64,000 nucleotides of DNA. It comes from Corallincola platygyrae (GTDB lineage Bacteria > Pseudomonadota > Gammaproteobacteria > Enterobacterales > Neiellaceae). The stretch covers positions 277,581 through 341,580 of the forward strand of contig NZ_BAABLI010000014.1 in NCBI RefSeq assembly GCF_039544265.1. Direction: 5' to 3'. Made by a program: the position numbers and the translations under genes. Positions 18,202-27,343 of this stretch are shown one piece after another. Every line of letters starts with the position of its first letter. Position 1 is the first letter of the stretch. The notes beneath the pieces were generated by a model. That model was not told the DNA's origin. It saw nothing but the letters and a program-made list of their open reading frames with translations, and did no database searches.

Positions 18202-19392
18202 ATGACCAGATTTTCTATTTTTCCAGCGGGTAACAAGCAGCGCGCACTCACTGAACGATTCCTTCTGTCGGCATCAGCCTATGTTGTTGGAATATCTTTG
18301 GCATGGATTGCCACTGCTTTCGAGTTAGCAGAGATATCAACGCCGGTGCTGGTCTGGAGCACCGGTATCATTTCTTTCTTTATTGTTGGCATGTATTTTC
18401 TCTATCGATTTGGTGCTAACAACAACATCGAAGATTCTGTCCTGACCCGACTGCAAATGCTCGCAGCCATAGGTTGGAGCAGCTTCTTTATTTTTCATAC
18501 ACAGGAACTCCGTGGCGCCTTTCTTATGGTTTACCTGTTTATAACCATGTTTAGTTTCTTCACATTGAATCGAGCCCAAACCGTACTCATCGCATTTTTA
18601 ATAGCTGCTGCATATGGGTGGGTGATATTGTTTGACTGGGTAAGGCAAACACCAGGATTCAACTTACAGGTGAATCTATTGCAATGGGTGATTCTTTCTG
18701 CAGTGCTGGTCTGGCTCTGCGCTATTGCTGGTTACATGACCCATGTAAGAGAAAAAGTTCGAAAGTCCTCAATCAAAATCCAGCAACAAAACGCGTTGAT
18801 CAAAGAGGCTAACCAGGAGTTGGAACAGGCTTTGGCGAAAATGGAGTTAATGGCCAATACAGATGAATTAACCGGGATTGGTAATCGCCATTACTTCCGT
18901 CAGCAAGCCCACTCAATGGTTAAACAGCAATACGTAGATGAAAACAGCTTTGCTGTTTGCCTGGTGGATGTTGACCACTTCAAGTGTATTAATGACCAGT
19001 ATGGGCATCACAAAGGGGACCGAGCCCTAAAGCAAATCGCAAGAGAACTGCGTGTAGCTTTACCAGATGAAACCATATTAGCGAGATTCGGCGGCGAAGA
19101 GTTTGTCGTACTCCTGCCAAATGCGGCGCTCAAATCAACCATGGAACAGTGTGAGAAGATGCGAACATCTATTGAACAATACCGCTTCTCAGAGCTTGAG
19201 CTTTCGGCACCACTTACCGTGTCGATTGGCGCCACACTTTTCTGCAGTGGAGACAACCTTGATTCAGCCTTACGACGCGCTGATCAGTCACTTTACAAAG
19301 CTAAGGAGGCCGGGCGTAATAAGTGTGCCTACGACTTTTCGCTGGATCCTTCACTTAAGCAAGATTTAAACTTGGACTCTTCCATAACCTGA
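18202..19392 (+). CDS. Membrane diguanylate cyclase (GGDEF)
   Basis: About 396 residues from the ATG at 18202; an in-frame ATG at 18160 adds 14 residues and neither start has a strong ribosome site. Five or six membrane segments fill the first 200 residues, then a coiled-coil linker (QQQNALIKEANQELEQALAKMELM) leads to a GGDEF domain beginning TDELTGIGNRHYF. The active site is intact (RFGGEEF near 19090-19104; VDVDHFKCINDQYGH binds substrate and metal), so c-di-GMP synthesis is expected. The inhibitory RxxD site before GGEEF is absent (PDET there), so product inhibition may be weak. Confidence 0.92.
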   Translation: MTRFSIFPAGNKQRALTERFLLSASAYVVGISLAWIATAFELAEISTPVLVWSTGIISFFIVGMYFLYRFGANNNIEDSVLTRLQMLAAIGWSSFFIFHTQELRGAFLMVYLFITMFSFFTLNRAQTVLIAFLIAAAYGWVILFDWVRQTPGFNLQVNLLQWVILSAVLVWLCAIAGYMTHVREKVRKSSIKIQQQNALIKEANQELEQALAKMELMANTDELTGIGNRHYFRQQAHSMVKQQYVDENSFAVCLVDVDHFKCINDQYGHHKGDRALKQIARELRVALPDETILARFGGEEFVVLLPNAALKSTMEQCEKMRTSIEQYRFSELELSAPLTVSIGATLFCSGDNLDSALRRADQSLYKAKEAGRNKCAYDFSLDPSLKQDLNLDSSIT

Positions 19393-19428
19393 GCTTTTAA
19401 TCCAACTCGTGCTAACAGATAAAACCTT

Positions 19429-20238
19429 ATGAAAATAGTTAGTTTCAATATCAATGGCCTAAGAGCCAGAATTCATCAATTAGCTGCGCTTATTGAGAAG
19501 CACCAGCCAGACATCATTGGCCTGCAGGAAACGAAAGTGCATGATGATGCTTTTCCACTGGAAGCAGTTCAGGAACTGGGTTATCACGTCGAGTTTTTTG
19601 GCCAGAAAGCACACTACGGTGTGGCAATGCTTAGTAAGCAGAAGCCCGTTTCGGTTGAAAAAGGCTTCCCAACTGACGATGACGAAGCACAAAAACGCAT
19701 GATAAAAGCGAGCTTTGAGCTTGATGATGGTTCGATACTGCACGTGATGAATGGCTACTTTCCTCAGGGGGAGAGCCGTGACCATCCCATAAAGTTTCCA
19801 TACAAAGAGAAGTTCTACCAAGATCTTCAAAATTATCTGGAACAAACACACCAACCGGGTGATCAGCTTGTCGTCATGGGGGATATCAACATATCACCAA
19901 TAGACCTGGATATTGGCATTGGTGAAAACAATGCCAAACGTTGGCTGAAAACTGGCAAATGCAGCTTTCTCCCTGAAGAGCGGGAGTGGCTGGCTCGCCT
20001 GAAAGCATGGGGCTTTACCGATACATTCCGTCATCTGACCCCTGAGGTTGAAGGAAAGTACAGCTGGTTTGACTACCGCTCACGTGGATTCGATGACAAT
20101 CGCGGTCTCCGAATTGACGTCATTCTAGCCACGGCTCCCTTGGTGGACAAATTGAAGGAATCTGACATCGATTATGAACTGAGAGGCATTGAAAAGCCGT
20201 CAGATCACGCTCCTATTTGGAGTGTGTTCGCGCTTTAG
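19429..20238 (+). CDS. xthA: Exodeoxyribonuclease III
   Basis: 269-residue AP endonuclease and 3'-5' exonuclease of base-excision repair. Motifs of the family are all present: VSFNINGLRARI, GLQETKVHDDAFP (metal-binding Glu), NGYFPQGE, VVMGDINISPIDLDIG (catalytic Asp/Asn pair), RSRGFDDNRGLRIDVILA and the terminal SDHAPIW (catalytic His). Length is as in E. coli. It stands alone between the diguanylate cyclase and the yccA-like gene. Confidence 0.97.
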   Translation: MKIVSFNINGLRARIHQLAALIEKHQPDIIGLQETKVHDDAFPLEAVQELGYHVEFFGQKAHYGVAMLSKQKPVSVEKGFPTDDDEAQKRMIKASFELDDGSILHVMNGYFPQGESRDHPIKFPYKEKFYQDLQNYLEQTHQPGDQLVVMGDINISPIDLDIGIGENNAKRWLKTGKCSFLPEEREWLARLKAWGFTDTFRHLTPEVEGKYSWFDYRSRGFDDNRGLRIDVILATAPLVDKLKESDIDYELRGIEKPSDHAPIWSVFAL

Positions 20239-20405
20239 GCCACAGTGCTAACCCACTGATTTTGTGTGGACATATCCAAAACTTTCGGTTCCATTTGGCT
20301 TGTGCTGGGGGAACCAGACGCTAAGATAGTGGTCAGACAAAATCAGAAACCCGTTTTAATGCTCGCGGTAAGCGTGCCATTGGCAACAAAATAAAAGGAA
20401 ACGTT

Positions 20406-21053
20406 ATGAACGTTGTTTCTTCAACCTCTGAAGGTATTATCAAGGAACAGAATAAGGTGTTGAAAAACACCTTTATTATGGTTGGTTTGCAGTTTGCAAC
20501 TGCAGCCGCAGCAGGCGTCATAGCGACTATGTTTGCCCTGCCCCCTGTTCACTGGATCATTTTTCTTGTTGGCTTTTACGGCCTCTCCTTCCTGGTAGAG
20601 AAAAACCGTTACAGCATGACTGGCTTTTTCTGCGCCCTGGCCGCTGCAGGCCTGCTGGGCTACGCAAGTGGCCCATTGATCAGTCTTTATCTGGCGGTAA
20701 AACCTGACGCAGTATTCATGGCGCTGGCAATGACTGGCTTATCCATGTTTGGACTTGCCCTCTACGCAACAACCACCAAGAAGGACTTGAGTGTTTTTGG
20801 TGGCCTGATGAGCATTGCTTTCTGGGTCATTATCGGTGGTGTGGTATTAAACATTTTCATGGGTAGTAGCTTAATCGCACTCGCCCTCTCAGGAGCTATT
20901 GCTGCTTTCTCAGGCTTGGCGATCATGATGGTGTTGCAGTCGGTTATCCGAGGCGGTGAAACCAGTTATGTTTCTGCCTCCCTGACAATCTTTGTAGGTA
21001 TCTACAACATCTTTATGTTCTTCCTGCATATCTTCGGTGGCGGCGACGATTAA
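20406..21053 (+). CDS. Bax inhibitor-1 / YccA family membrane protein
   Basis: 215-residue protein with seven predicted membrane segments and the Bax1-I layout. It resembles YccA, which in E. coli binds and modulates the FtsH protease. The N-terminus (STSEGIIKEQNKVLKNTFIMVGLQF) and the acidic C-terminal end (HIFGGGDD) fit that group. It has its own terminator 26 bp downstream. Confidence 0.88.
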   Translation: MNVVSSTSEGIIKEQNKVLKNTFIMVGLQFATAAAAGVIATMFALPPVHWIIFLVGFYGLSFLVEKNRYSMTGFFCALAAAGLLGYASGPLISLYLAVKPDAVFMALAMTGLSMFGLALYATTTKKDLSVFGGLMSIAFWVIIGGVVLNIFMGSSLIALALSGAIAAFSGLAIMMVLQSVIRGGETSYVSASLTIFVGIYNIFMFFLHIFGGGDD

Positions 21054-21078
21054 TTTCTAACCTTGTCTTTCGAACACT

Positions 21079-21108
21079 AAAAAGCCTGGCAATCGCCAGG
21101 CTTTTTTT
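21079..21108 (+). terminator. Rho-independent terminator of the yccA-like gene
   Basis: Stem AAAAAGCCTGGC / GCCAGGCTTTTT with loop AATC followed by further T residues. Confidence 0.94.
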
Positions 21109-21150
21109 ATCAACACGTGAGCCTACTACTTGGTGCGCGTACCATGCTCT

Positions 21151-21645
21151 CTAATTAAGATTTACCACGGCATCACTATCTAAAGATTCCAGCTCGGCGG
21201 TAACCATCGCCGGCTCCATATCGTTGGGTAAACGAAGCTTCATTTGCGCGGTAAAAATGTTAGTACCGAGTTCCGCAACACCAACACGATGACATTCCAT
21301 ATGTTCTACCTGAACGCCTTGATCAGTTAGCACATGAGTTATATCACTTACTAAACCCGGTCTGTCATTTGCGTCGTAACTTACATTAAGTGTTGCGCCC
21401 GCATCGGTGTTAGCGACCTCGTTAATGTTTACCAGATATCCCTCGAGTTCACTCAACTCTGCTTTAAGTGCCGGCGCATTCTCAATTGGAACTTCAACTT
21501 TCAATAGGCCAGAAAACTGACCTCCCAGATGATTTGTTTTGCTATCAAGCCAACGACCACCCAGAGCGTGTGTTTTCTCAGCCAACTGCTTAAGTAAACC
21601 AAAGCGCTCAGGCCCCATAATACTCACCATAAATTGCGCACTCAT
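21151..21645 (-). CDS. ACT-domain protein, GcvR-like
   Basis: 164-residue cytoplasmic protein made of two ACT domains (about residues 1-75 and 85-162). The first begins MVSIMGPERFGLLKQLAE and the second VSYDANDRPGLVSDITHVL, where the D-RPG-L loop usually binds an amino acid. GcvR in E. coli binds GcvA and represses glycine cleavage; no gcv genes lie in the window, so the partner is unknown. The ATG follows an AGGAGGAGCC ribosome site. Confidence 0.85.
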   Translation of the reverse strand: MSAQFMVSIMGPERFGLLKQLAEKTHALGGRWLDSKTNHLGGQFSGLLKVEVPIENAPALKAELSELEGYLVNINEVANTDAGATLNVSYDANDRPGLVSDITHVLTDQGVQVEHMECHRVGVAELGTNIFTAQMKLRLPNDMEPAMVTAELESLDSDAVVNLN

Positions 21646-21821
21646 GATGGCTCCTCCTCAGGAAAAACAGGCAGTTGCGAATAACACTGCCTAAATAACG
21701 GGTACGCACTAAGTGTAACACTCCAGCGCAAAATGCACTGAAATTAGCGGTTTAATTTCAAGCAGCAGATCTAGATGTCTGTGCTAGATCATGAAGTCGA
21801 TTAGATTTGCCTGCGGCCAAT

Positions 21822-21859
21822 AAAAAAGGTCGCCTACTTCACGCAGACGACCTTTTTTT
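21822..21859 (-). terminator. Terminator of the DUF3360 gene
   Basis: Stem AAAAAAGGTCG / CGACCTTTTTT around a 15-nt loop, 25 bp after the stop of the minus-strand DUF3360 gene. A-runs and T-runs on both sides would let it work in both directions. Confidence 0.85.
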
Positions 21860-21883
21860 TGAATTATATTGTTAAGTTACGTA

Positions 21884-23449
21884 CTACAGCAGCGCTGGAA
21901 TACCAAACTTAGGCTCCAACATACCTACCGCAAGCATTGCCGCCAGACAGATAATCAGAACAACCGTAGGAATGATAACTCGGTCCAGCTTGCTCAGCTT
22001 CTTCGGACGCTCTTTATCACCAATCAGGCCATTGTTATCTAACAGCATGGTCAGTGCCCAAGCCAATACAGGGTTGGTCACCATCGCAGCGAATACACAG
22101 ATACCAGCTGACTGAGAGTCTTTGGCATCTTTAATCATCTGCATACCTGCTTCAAGTAGCGGCAGTGCAACACCAACCAAAAGCGCTACTCGCATGACAG
22201 GAGGCCATACAGCCGCATCCATTGGGTAACCCACGATAGCGATAACCATCACCAGAGCACCCAGCAGGATTGCACCTGCAGGGATTGGACGCTTAGCGAT
22301 AGCAGCAGGGATCATGTATGTACCCCAGCTTGATGTGATGTTACCACCACCAACGGCAGTACCAACCATCTGACGAACAGAACACATGGTCATAGTGTCA
22401 TCTACGTCCATCAGTACTTTTTCAGTCTTCTTCGGATAGTTAAGTTCCTGGAAGATTCGGTGACCAAGGAAATCTGGAGACCACATAGCAACCGCCAAAA
22501 TGGCAAACGGCAGTGATGCAATAAAGTGCTGCATATTAGGTAAGCCAAGTTGCCATCCGGTCTCTGTAGAGCCCCACCAGTAAACTGGGTTCAGGTTTGG
22601 CAACCCTGGCTCAGTAGTGAACGTCAGGTCAAAGCCGGCGCCTGAAACCATAGCGACAACGAAGCCTGTTACAGCACAAAGAGGAATTGCCAGCCAGCGC
22701 TTGCCCAATTTAGCGAGTACAGCATAAACAACGACGGTGATTGCCAAGACGATCAGAGCGACATAGCCCATATCACCAGCAGCTACCCCTTCTGCCTCAT
22801 TGCTTAGGCCACTAGCCCAACCAATAAGCGAGTTAATCTGGCTCATTGAACCGGTGAAACCGAGGAAGACCAGAAGGCCACCCGCGACTCCTTCACTGGT
22901 GAGGTTCACTAAACGAGAACCACCTTTGATCGCACTCAAGATAAGTCCAAACACACCAATAAGGATTGCCAGGGCCAATGGATGGGCCCCTGCCATGGCG
23001 ATCAGGAAGATCATCGGGATCATCGGGCCATGGTTTCCGGCGAGGTTTGCACGAGGGTTGATAAACCCTGATGCAAGAATACAGAAGAGGAATGCGGGGA
23101 TGATCATCTCTACACGGGCCACTTCAATTGCCCATGCAACGTCCAGGTTTACGTGATCCCACTTTTCAGTAAGGCCAGCAGCCCATGCCATCATTACCGC
23201 AGAATACATCGCGATAATACCAATGGTACCTGCAATCGCAGGTACCAGATCTTCAAGCTCAAAGCGGAAATCGCGCCCTGGCAAGTTCAGGCCGTAGCGG
23301 CGTGGTTTCATGATCTGAAGTTCATGATCCAGATAATCTGAACGACTATCAAACTCACTACTTGGGCGATGCAATTCGCTGTAGCTGCGCTCTTCTGTTG
23401 CGTCAGCGTTGCCCGGCTTTACCGGATCAATCTCTTGATGGGTACCCAT
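21884..23449 (-). CDS. DUF3360 family membrane transporter
   Basis: 521-residue protein with about 12 membrane segments after a hydrophilic N-terminal region of about 65 residues. It looks like a member of DUF3360, a group related to the SLC26/NCS2 anion and nucleobase permease fold. Gly-rich segments such as NLTSEGVAGGLLVFLGFTGS and GTAVGGGNITSSWGTYMIPAA fit the half-helix binding sites of that fold. The substrate is unknown. It is divergent from pflB-pflA, where many bacteria carry the formate channel gene focA, so a role in moving formate, pyruvate or another organic acid is conceivable. Confidence 0.8.
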   Translation of the reverse strand: MGTHQEIDPVKPGNADATEERSYSELHRPSSEFDSRSDYLDHELQIMKPRRYGLNLPGRDFRFELEDLVPAIAGTIGIIAMYSAVMMAWAAGLTEKWDHVNLDVAWAIEVARVEMIIPAFLFCILASGFINPRANLAGNHGPMIPMIFLIAMAGAHPLALAILIGVFGLILSAIKGGSRLVNLTSEGVAGGLLVFLGFTGSMSQINSLIGWASGLSNEAEGVAAGDMGYVALIVLAITVVVYAVLAKLGKRWLAIPLCAVTGFVVAMVSGAGFDLTFTTEPGLPNLNPVYWWGSTETGWQLGLPNMQHFIASLPFAILAVAMWSPDFLGHRIFQELNYPKKTEKVLMDVDDTMTMCSVRQMVGTAVGGGNITSSWGTYMIPAAIAKRPIPAGAILLGALVMVIAIVGYPMDAAVWPPVMRVALLVGVALPLLEAGMQMIKDAKDSQSAGICVFAAMVTNPVLAWALTMLLDNNGLIGDKERPKKLSKLDRVIIPTVVLIICLAAMLAVGMLEPKFGIPALL

Positions 23450-23840
23450 AGCGACGTTGGCTTCCTCTGATGATTATAAATTCGGTGCTGATGTTAGCGT
23501 GCATCGTGCAATCAATAACTGGTATTGGCTATTTTTTACTCGAAACGCCAGCCTTTCAACTTTGGCTGCAAAGTGTAGTTTTTTTTCATTGCAGTAAGTT
23601 GATACGGATCATATTTATTTAACTGCTGTTTACATTTAAACAGGCTGTAAAGGGGCTTTAACCCTGAAAACTGTATGTGAAATCACAGTAACGATTCACA
23701 AAACAATAACAACTCTAATCACTTAGCTAGCTAACACCACTAAAAACTGGAATGTTTTTACAGCGCACATCCTACGAAGACTTATTCCAGTCATTTTTTA
23801 ATGTTATATTTCAGCAACTTAAGCAACTCCTCACCACTTA

Positions 23841-23910
23841 TGTAATTTTATTACAAAAACCCAGGAAAACTGATCCAGATCAATTATGAGACAAGCTTGA
23901 CTGGTAAGAT
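23841..23910 (+). promoter_or_regulatory. pflB promoter: HexR-like palindrome, FNR box, -10
   Basis: TGTAATTTTATTACA at 23841-23855 is a perfect HexR-type palindrome. CTGATCCAGATCAA at 23870-23883 matches the FNR box with one mismatch, and TAAGAT at 23905-23910 is a plausible -10. A start near 23917 would put the FNR box at about -40.5. The order and spacing resemble the adhE promoter, with the palindrome about 13 bp farther upstream. Confidence 0.75.
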
Positions 23911-23916
23911 GTCGTT

Positions 23917-24176
23917 GTCAATTACTGCTTCCCTAGGTAGCTTGACATAGCTACTCAGGGGATTGTGATAACAGGATTTTTTCGGTTGATCTGATTTATT
24001 GAATGTGAGTAGTTTCCTTGCCTGAATTTTGGCTTTTTCAGGAACCTCCGCAGACAAAAAAAATCAGATGAACTAAGGCAGACACGCTATTCTTTGAGCA
24101 GGTGCATCGGCCATAAGGTGGACAAGGCACCAGCTTAATAAAGTGGTCTTAATTTCATGTCACGTGTGACAAGGGG
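23917..24176 (+). promoter_or_regulatory. Long structured pflB leader
   Basis: About 265 nt separate the predicted start of transcription from the pflB ATG, with no gene inside. Visible pairings are ATCTGATTT (23989-23997) with AAATCAGAT (24061-24069), enclosing CCTGAA (24021-24026) with TTCAGG (24037-24042); an imperfect CCCTAGGTAGC/GCTACTCAGGG hairpin near 23930-23960; and GGTGC/GCACC near 24102-24131. The ribosome site AAGGGG is at 24171-24176. Confidence 0.5.
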
Positions 24177-24183
24177 AAACGTA

Positions 24184-26469
24184 ATGCCAGAGTCAAATTC
24201 AGTAAATGCTTGGGAAGGGTTTCAGCCCGGCGATTGGCAAACTGAAGTAAACGTTCGAGACTTCATCCAAAAGAACTATACCCCGTATGAAGGCGACGAA
24301 AGCTTTCTAGCCGGCGCGACCGAAGCAACGAACAAGCTTTGGGAACAGGTTATGGAAGGTATTAAGCAGGAAAACAGCACTCACGCACCTGTTGACTTCG
24401 ATACCGATAACCCAGCCACTATCACTTCTCACGATGCTGGCTACATCAACAAAGACCTGGAAACTATCGTTGGTCTTCAAACTGACAAGCCTCTCAAGCG
24501 CGCTATCATCTGTAACGGTGGTATCCGCATGGTTGAGCAATCGTGCAAAGTTTACGGTCGCGAGCTTGACCCTACAGTAAACAAAATCTTCAGCGACTAT
24601 CGTAAGACCCACAACCAGGGTGTTTTCGATGTTTACACTGCTGACATCCGTAACTGCCGTAAGTCTGGCGTAATCACTGGTTTGCCTGATGCATATGGCC
24701 GTGGTCGTATCATTGGTGACTACCGCCGCGTTGCTCTGTACGGTATTGACCGTCTGATGAAAGACAAGGTTAAGCAGCACATCAGTCTTGAAGACGATAT
24801 GTACAACGCAGAAGATCCAGCAGCGCTGGAGCGTTCTATCCGTCTCCGCGAAGAGATCTCTGAGCAGCACCGAGCCCTGGGCCAAATGAAAGAGATGGCA
24901 GCCAAGTACGGTTGTGATATCAGCCGCCCAGCTGAAACGGCTCAAGAAGCTATCCAGTGGACCTACTTCGGTTACCTGGCTGCAGTTAAGAGCCAAAACG
25001 GCGCGGCAATGAGCCTGGGCCGTGTATCTACCTTCTTGGACGTATATATCGAGCGTGACCTTGCTGCTGGCACGATCACTGAAGAACAAGCTCAGGAAAT
25101 GATCGACCACTTCGTAATGAAGCTGCGTATGGTTCGCTTCCTGCGTACTCCTGAGTACGATGATCTGTTCTCTGGTGACCCTATCTGGGCAACTGAGTCA
25201 ATCGGTGGTATGGGTCTTGACGGTCGCCCTCTGGTTGCTAAAACCAGCTTCCGTTTCCTGAACACCCTGTACACCATGGGTCCAAGCCCTGAGCCAAACA
25301 CTACCGTACTTTGGTCAGAGCAACTGCCTGAAAACTTCAAGAAGTACTGTGCCAAGGTTTCAATTGACACTTCTTCAATCCAGTACGAAAACGATGACCT
25401 GATGCGTCCTGACTTCGAGTCTGACGACTACGGTATCGCGTGCTGTGTTAGCCCAATGATCATTGGTAAGCACATGCAGTTCTTCGGCGCTCGTGCAAAC
25501 CTGGCCAAGACGCTTCTGTACGCAATCAACGGCGGTATCGACGAGAAGCTGAAACTTCAAATCGGTCCTAAAGAAGCACCAATCACTGACGAACTCCTCG
25601 ACTTCGATACAGTAATGGATCGTCTGGACCACTTCATGGATTGGCTCGCTAAGCAGTACGTTGCTGCACTGAACTGCATCCACTACATGCACGACAAGTA
25701 CAGCTACGAAGCAGCCCTGATGGCACTGCACGATCGTGACGTTCGTCGTACTATGGCGTGTGGTATCGCAGGTCTGTCAATCACTGCTGACTCACTGGCG
25801 GCAATCAAGTACGCCAAAGTTAAGCCAGTACGCGACGAAGATGGCATCGCTGTTGATTTCGAAACAGTTGGCGACTTCCCTAAATTTGGTAACAACGACG
25901 CTCGTGTTGATGAGATCGCATGTGACCTGGTTGAGCGCTTCATGAAGAAGATTCAGAAGCTTTCTACTTATCGCGACGCAATCCCAACTCAGTCAGTTCT
26001 GACCATTACTTCTAATGTTGTATACGGTAAGAAGACTGGTAACACACCTGATGGTCGCCCAGCTGGTGCACCGTTTGCGCCTGGCGCAAACCCAATGCAC
26101 GGTCGTGACGAGAAAGGTGCTGTTGCATCACTGACTTCTGTAGCCAAACTGCCATTTGCTTACGCGAAAGACGGCATCAGCTACACTTTCTCTATCGTGC
26201 CAAATGCGCTGGGTAAAGATGACAACACACGTAAGTCAAACCTTGCAGGCCTGATGGATGGTTACTTCCATCACGAAGCCAACATTGAAGGCGGTCAGCA
26301 CCTGAACGTTAACGTGATGAACCGTGAAATGTTGCTCGACGCAATGGAAAACCCTGAGAAATATCCTCAGCTGACTATTCGTGTGTCAGGTTACGCTGTT
26401 CGCTTCAACTCTTTGACTAAAGAGCAGCAACAAGACGTAATCACCCGTACATTCACTGCGTCACTGTAA
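24184..26469 (+). CDS. pflB: Formate C-acetyltransferase (pyruvate formate-lyase)
   Basis: Glycyl-radical enzyme converting pyruvate and CoA to acetyl-CoA and formate without oxygen. The 761 residues are closely similar to E. coli PflB (760). The catalytic Cys pair is C420-C421 in IACCVSPM and the radical glycine is G736 in RVSGYAVRF. The start is placed at the ATG at 24184, eight bases after AAGGGG; an upstream in-frame ATG at 24157 would add nine residues absent from the family and include the ribosome site. Codon bias is strong, as in adhE. It is followed by its activating enzyme 120 bp downstream. Confidence 0.98.
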   Translation: MPESNSVNAWEGFQPGDWQTEVNVRDFIQKNYTPYEGDESFLAGATEATNKLWEQVMEGIKQENSTHAPVDFDTDNPATITSHDAGYINKDLETIVGLQTDKPLKRAIICNGGIRMVEQSCKVYGRELDPTVNKIFSDYRKTHNQGVFDVYTADIRNCRKSGVITGLPDAYGRGRIIGDYRRVALYGIDRLMKDKVKQHISLEDDMYNAEDPAALERSIRLREEISEQHRALGQMKEMAAKYGCDISRPAETAQEAIQWTYFGYLAAVKSQNGAAMSLGRVSTFLDVYIERDLAAGTITEEQAQEMIDHFVMKLRMVRFLRTPEYDDLFSGDPIWATESIGGMGLDGRPLVAKTSFRFLNTLYTMGPSPEPNTTVLWSEQLPENFKKYCAKVSIDTSSIQYENDDLMRPDFESDDYGIACCVSPMIIGKHMQFFGARANLAKTLLYAINGGIDEKLKLQIGPKEAPITDELLDFDTVMDRLDHFMDWLAKQYVAALNCIHYMHDKYSYEAALMALHDRDVRRTMACGIAGLSITADSLAAIKYAKVKPVRDEDGIAVDFETVGDFPKFGNNDARVDEIACDLVERFMKKIQKLSTYRDAIPTQSVLTITSNVVYGKKTGNTPDGRPAGAPFAPGANPMHGRDEKGAVASLTSVAKLPFAYAKDGISYTFSIVPNALGKDDNTRKSNLAGLMDGYFHHEANIEGGQHLNVNVMNREMLLDAMENPEKYPQLTIRVSGYAVRFNSLTKEQQQDVITRTFTASL

Positions 26470-26542
26470 AACTGCAGGTTGCCTGGCCTTGCCGGACAAC
26501 CGCAGCGTATGTGTAACGCGCTGAAAAATACGGTATAAATGT

Positions 26543-26580
26543 AGGGCCTTGCGTATTTGATACACAAGGCCCTTATTTTT
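26543..26580 (+). terminator. Hairpin between pflB and pflA (attenuator or partial terminator)
   Basis: AGGGCCTTG (26543-26551) pairs with CAAGGCCCT (26565-26573), and the stem continues inward through GTAT/ATAC to a TTG loop with one mismatch. TTATTTTT follows. The shape fits a leaky terminator or an mRNA-stabilising hairpin that would lower pflA expression relative to pflB. Confidence 0.7.
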
Positions 26581-26589
26581 GGAGAATTT

Positions 26590-27333
26590 ATGTCTGACAT
26601 TATTGGTCGAATCCACTCAACGGAATCCTGTGGCACTGTCGACGGGCCTGGTATTCGTTTTATCGTCTTCATGCAGGGCTGCCTGATGCGCTGCAAGTAC
26701 TGTCATAACCGTGATACCTGGGATCTCGATGGTGGCAAAGAGGTAACCGTTGAAGACCTAATGAACGACCTTCAGAGTTACCGCCACTTCATTACTGCCA
26801 GCGGCGGTGGTGTAACAGCCAGCGGTGGTGAGGCGATCCTTCAAGCCAAGTTTGTCAAAGAGCTTTTCAAGGCCTGTAGAGCTGAAGGAATTCATACCTG
26901 TTTAGACACTAACGGCTTTGTTCGTGTTTACAACGACGATATTCATGAACTTATTGATGTCTCAGACTTGGTGTTACTGGATATCAAACAGATCGATGAT
27001 CAGAAACACATCGATTTGACCAAGGTGAGTAATAAGCGAACTCTGCAATTCGCCGAGTACCTTGCAGAGAAAAACCAGCCCGTATGGTTGCGGTACGTAG
27101 TCGTTGGCGGCTACACCGACGATATCGAATCGGCGCATGCACTAGGTAACTTCATCAAAGATATGAAGAATATTGAGAAAGTAGAACTTCTCCCCTATCA
27201 CGAACTTGGCAAGCACAAGTGGGAAGCGATGGGCGAAAAGTACGACCTTGAGGATGTGAAACCACCGTCCAAAGAGACGATGGAAGCCATCAAAGAGGTT
27301 ATTGCCAGTTACGGTCATAACGTCATGTATTAA
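26590..27333 (+). CDS. pflA: Pyruvate formate-lyase-activating enzyme
   Basis: Radical-SAM protein of 247 residues that installs the glycyl radical on PflB. The [4Fe-4S] motif is C31-x3-C35-x2-C38 (CLMRCKYCHN), and SGGGVTASGGEA binds SAM. It matches E. coli PflA across its length. The start is the ATG at 26590 after GGAG; the in-frame ATG at 26557 would lie inside the intergenic hairpin. It is the second gene of pflBA. Confidence 0.97.
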   Translation: MSDIIGRIHSTESCGTVDGPGIRFIVFMQGCLMRCKYCHNRDTWDLDGGKEVTVEDLMNDLQSYRHFITASGGGVTASGGEAILQAKFVKELFKACRAEGIHTCLDTNGFVRVYNDDIHELIDVSDLVLLDIKQIDDQKHIDLTKVSNKRTLQFAEYLAEKNQPVWLRYVVVGGYTDDIESAHALGNFIKDMKNIEKVELLPYHELGKHKWEAMGEKYDLEDVKPPSKETMEAIKEVIASYGHNVMY

Positions 27334-27343
27334 GCAGTGAAAG

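Noticed and set aside
23671..23700. TGTGAAATCACA-like stretch upstream of the DUF3360 gene as a CRP or FNR site
   Set aside because: The half-sites are separated by 2 bp, not 6, so it does not fit CRP; FNR bases are also missing.
24307..25110. 267-codon minus-strand frame inside pflB
   Set aside because: Antisense shadow of a strongly biased, highly expressed gene; similar shadows appear opposite adhE and deaD.
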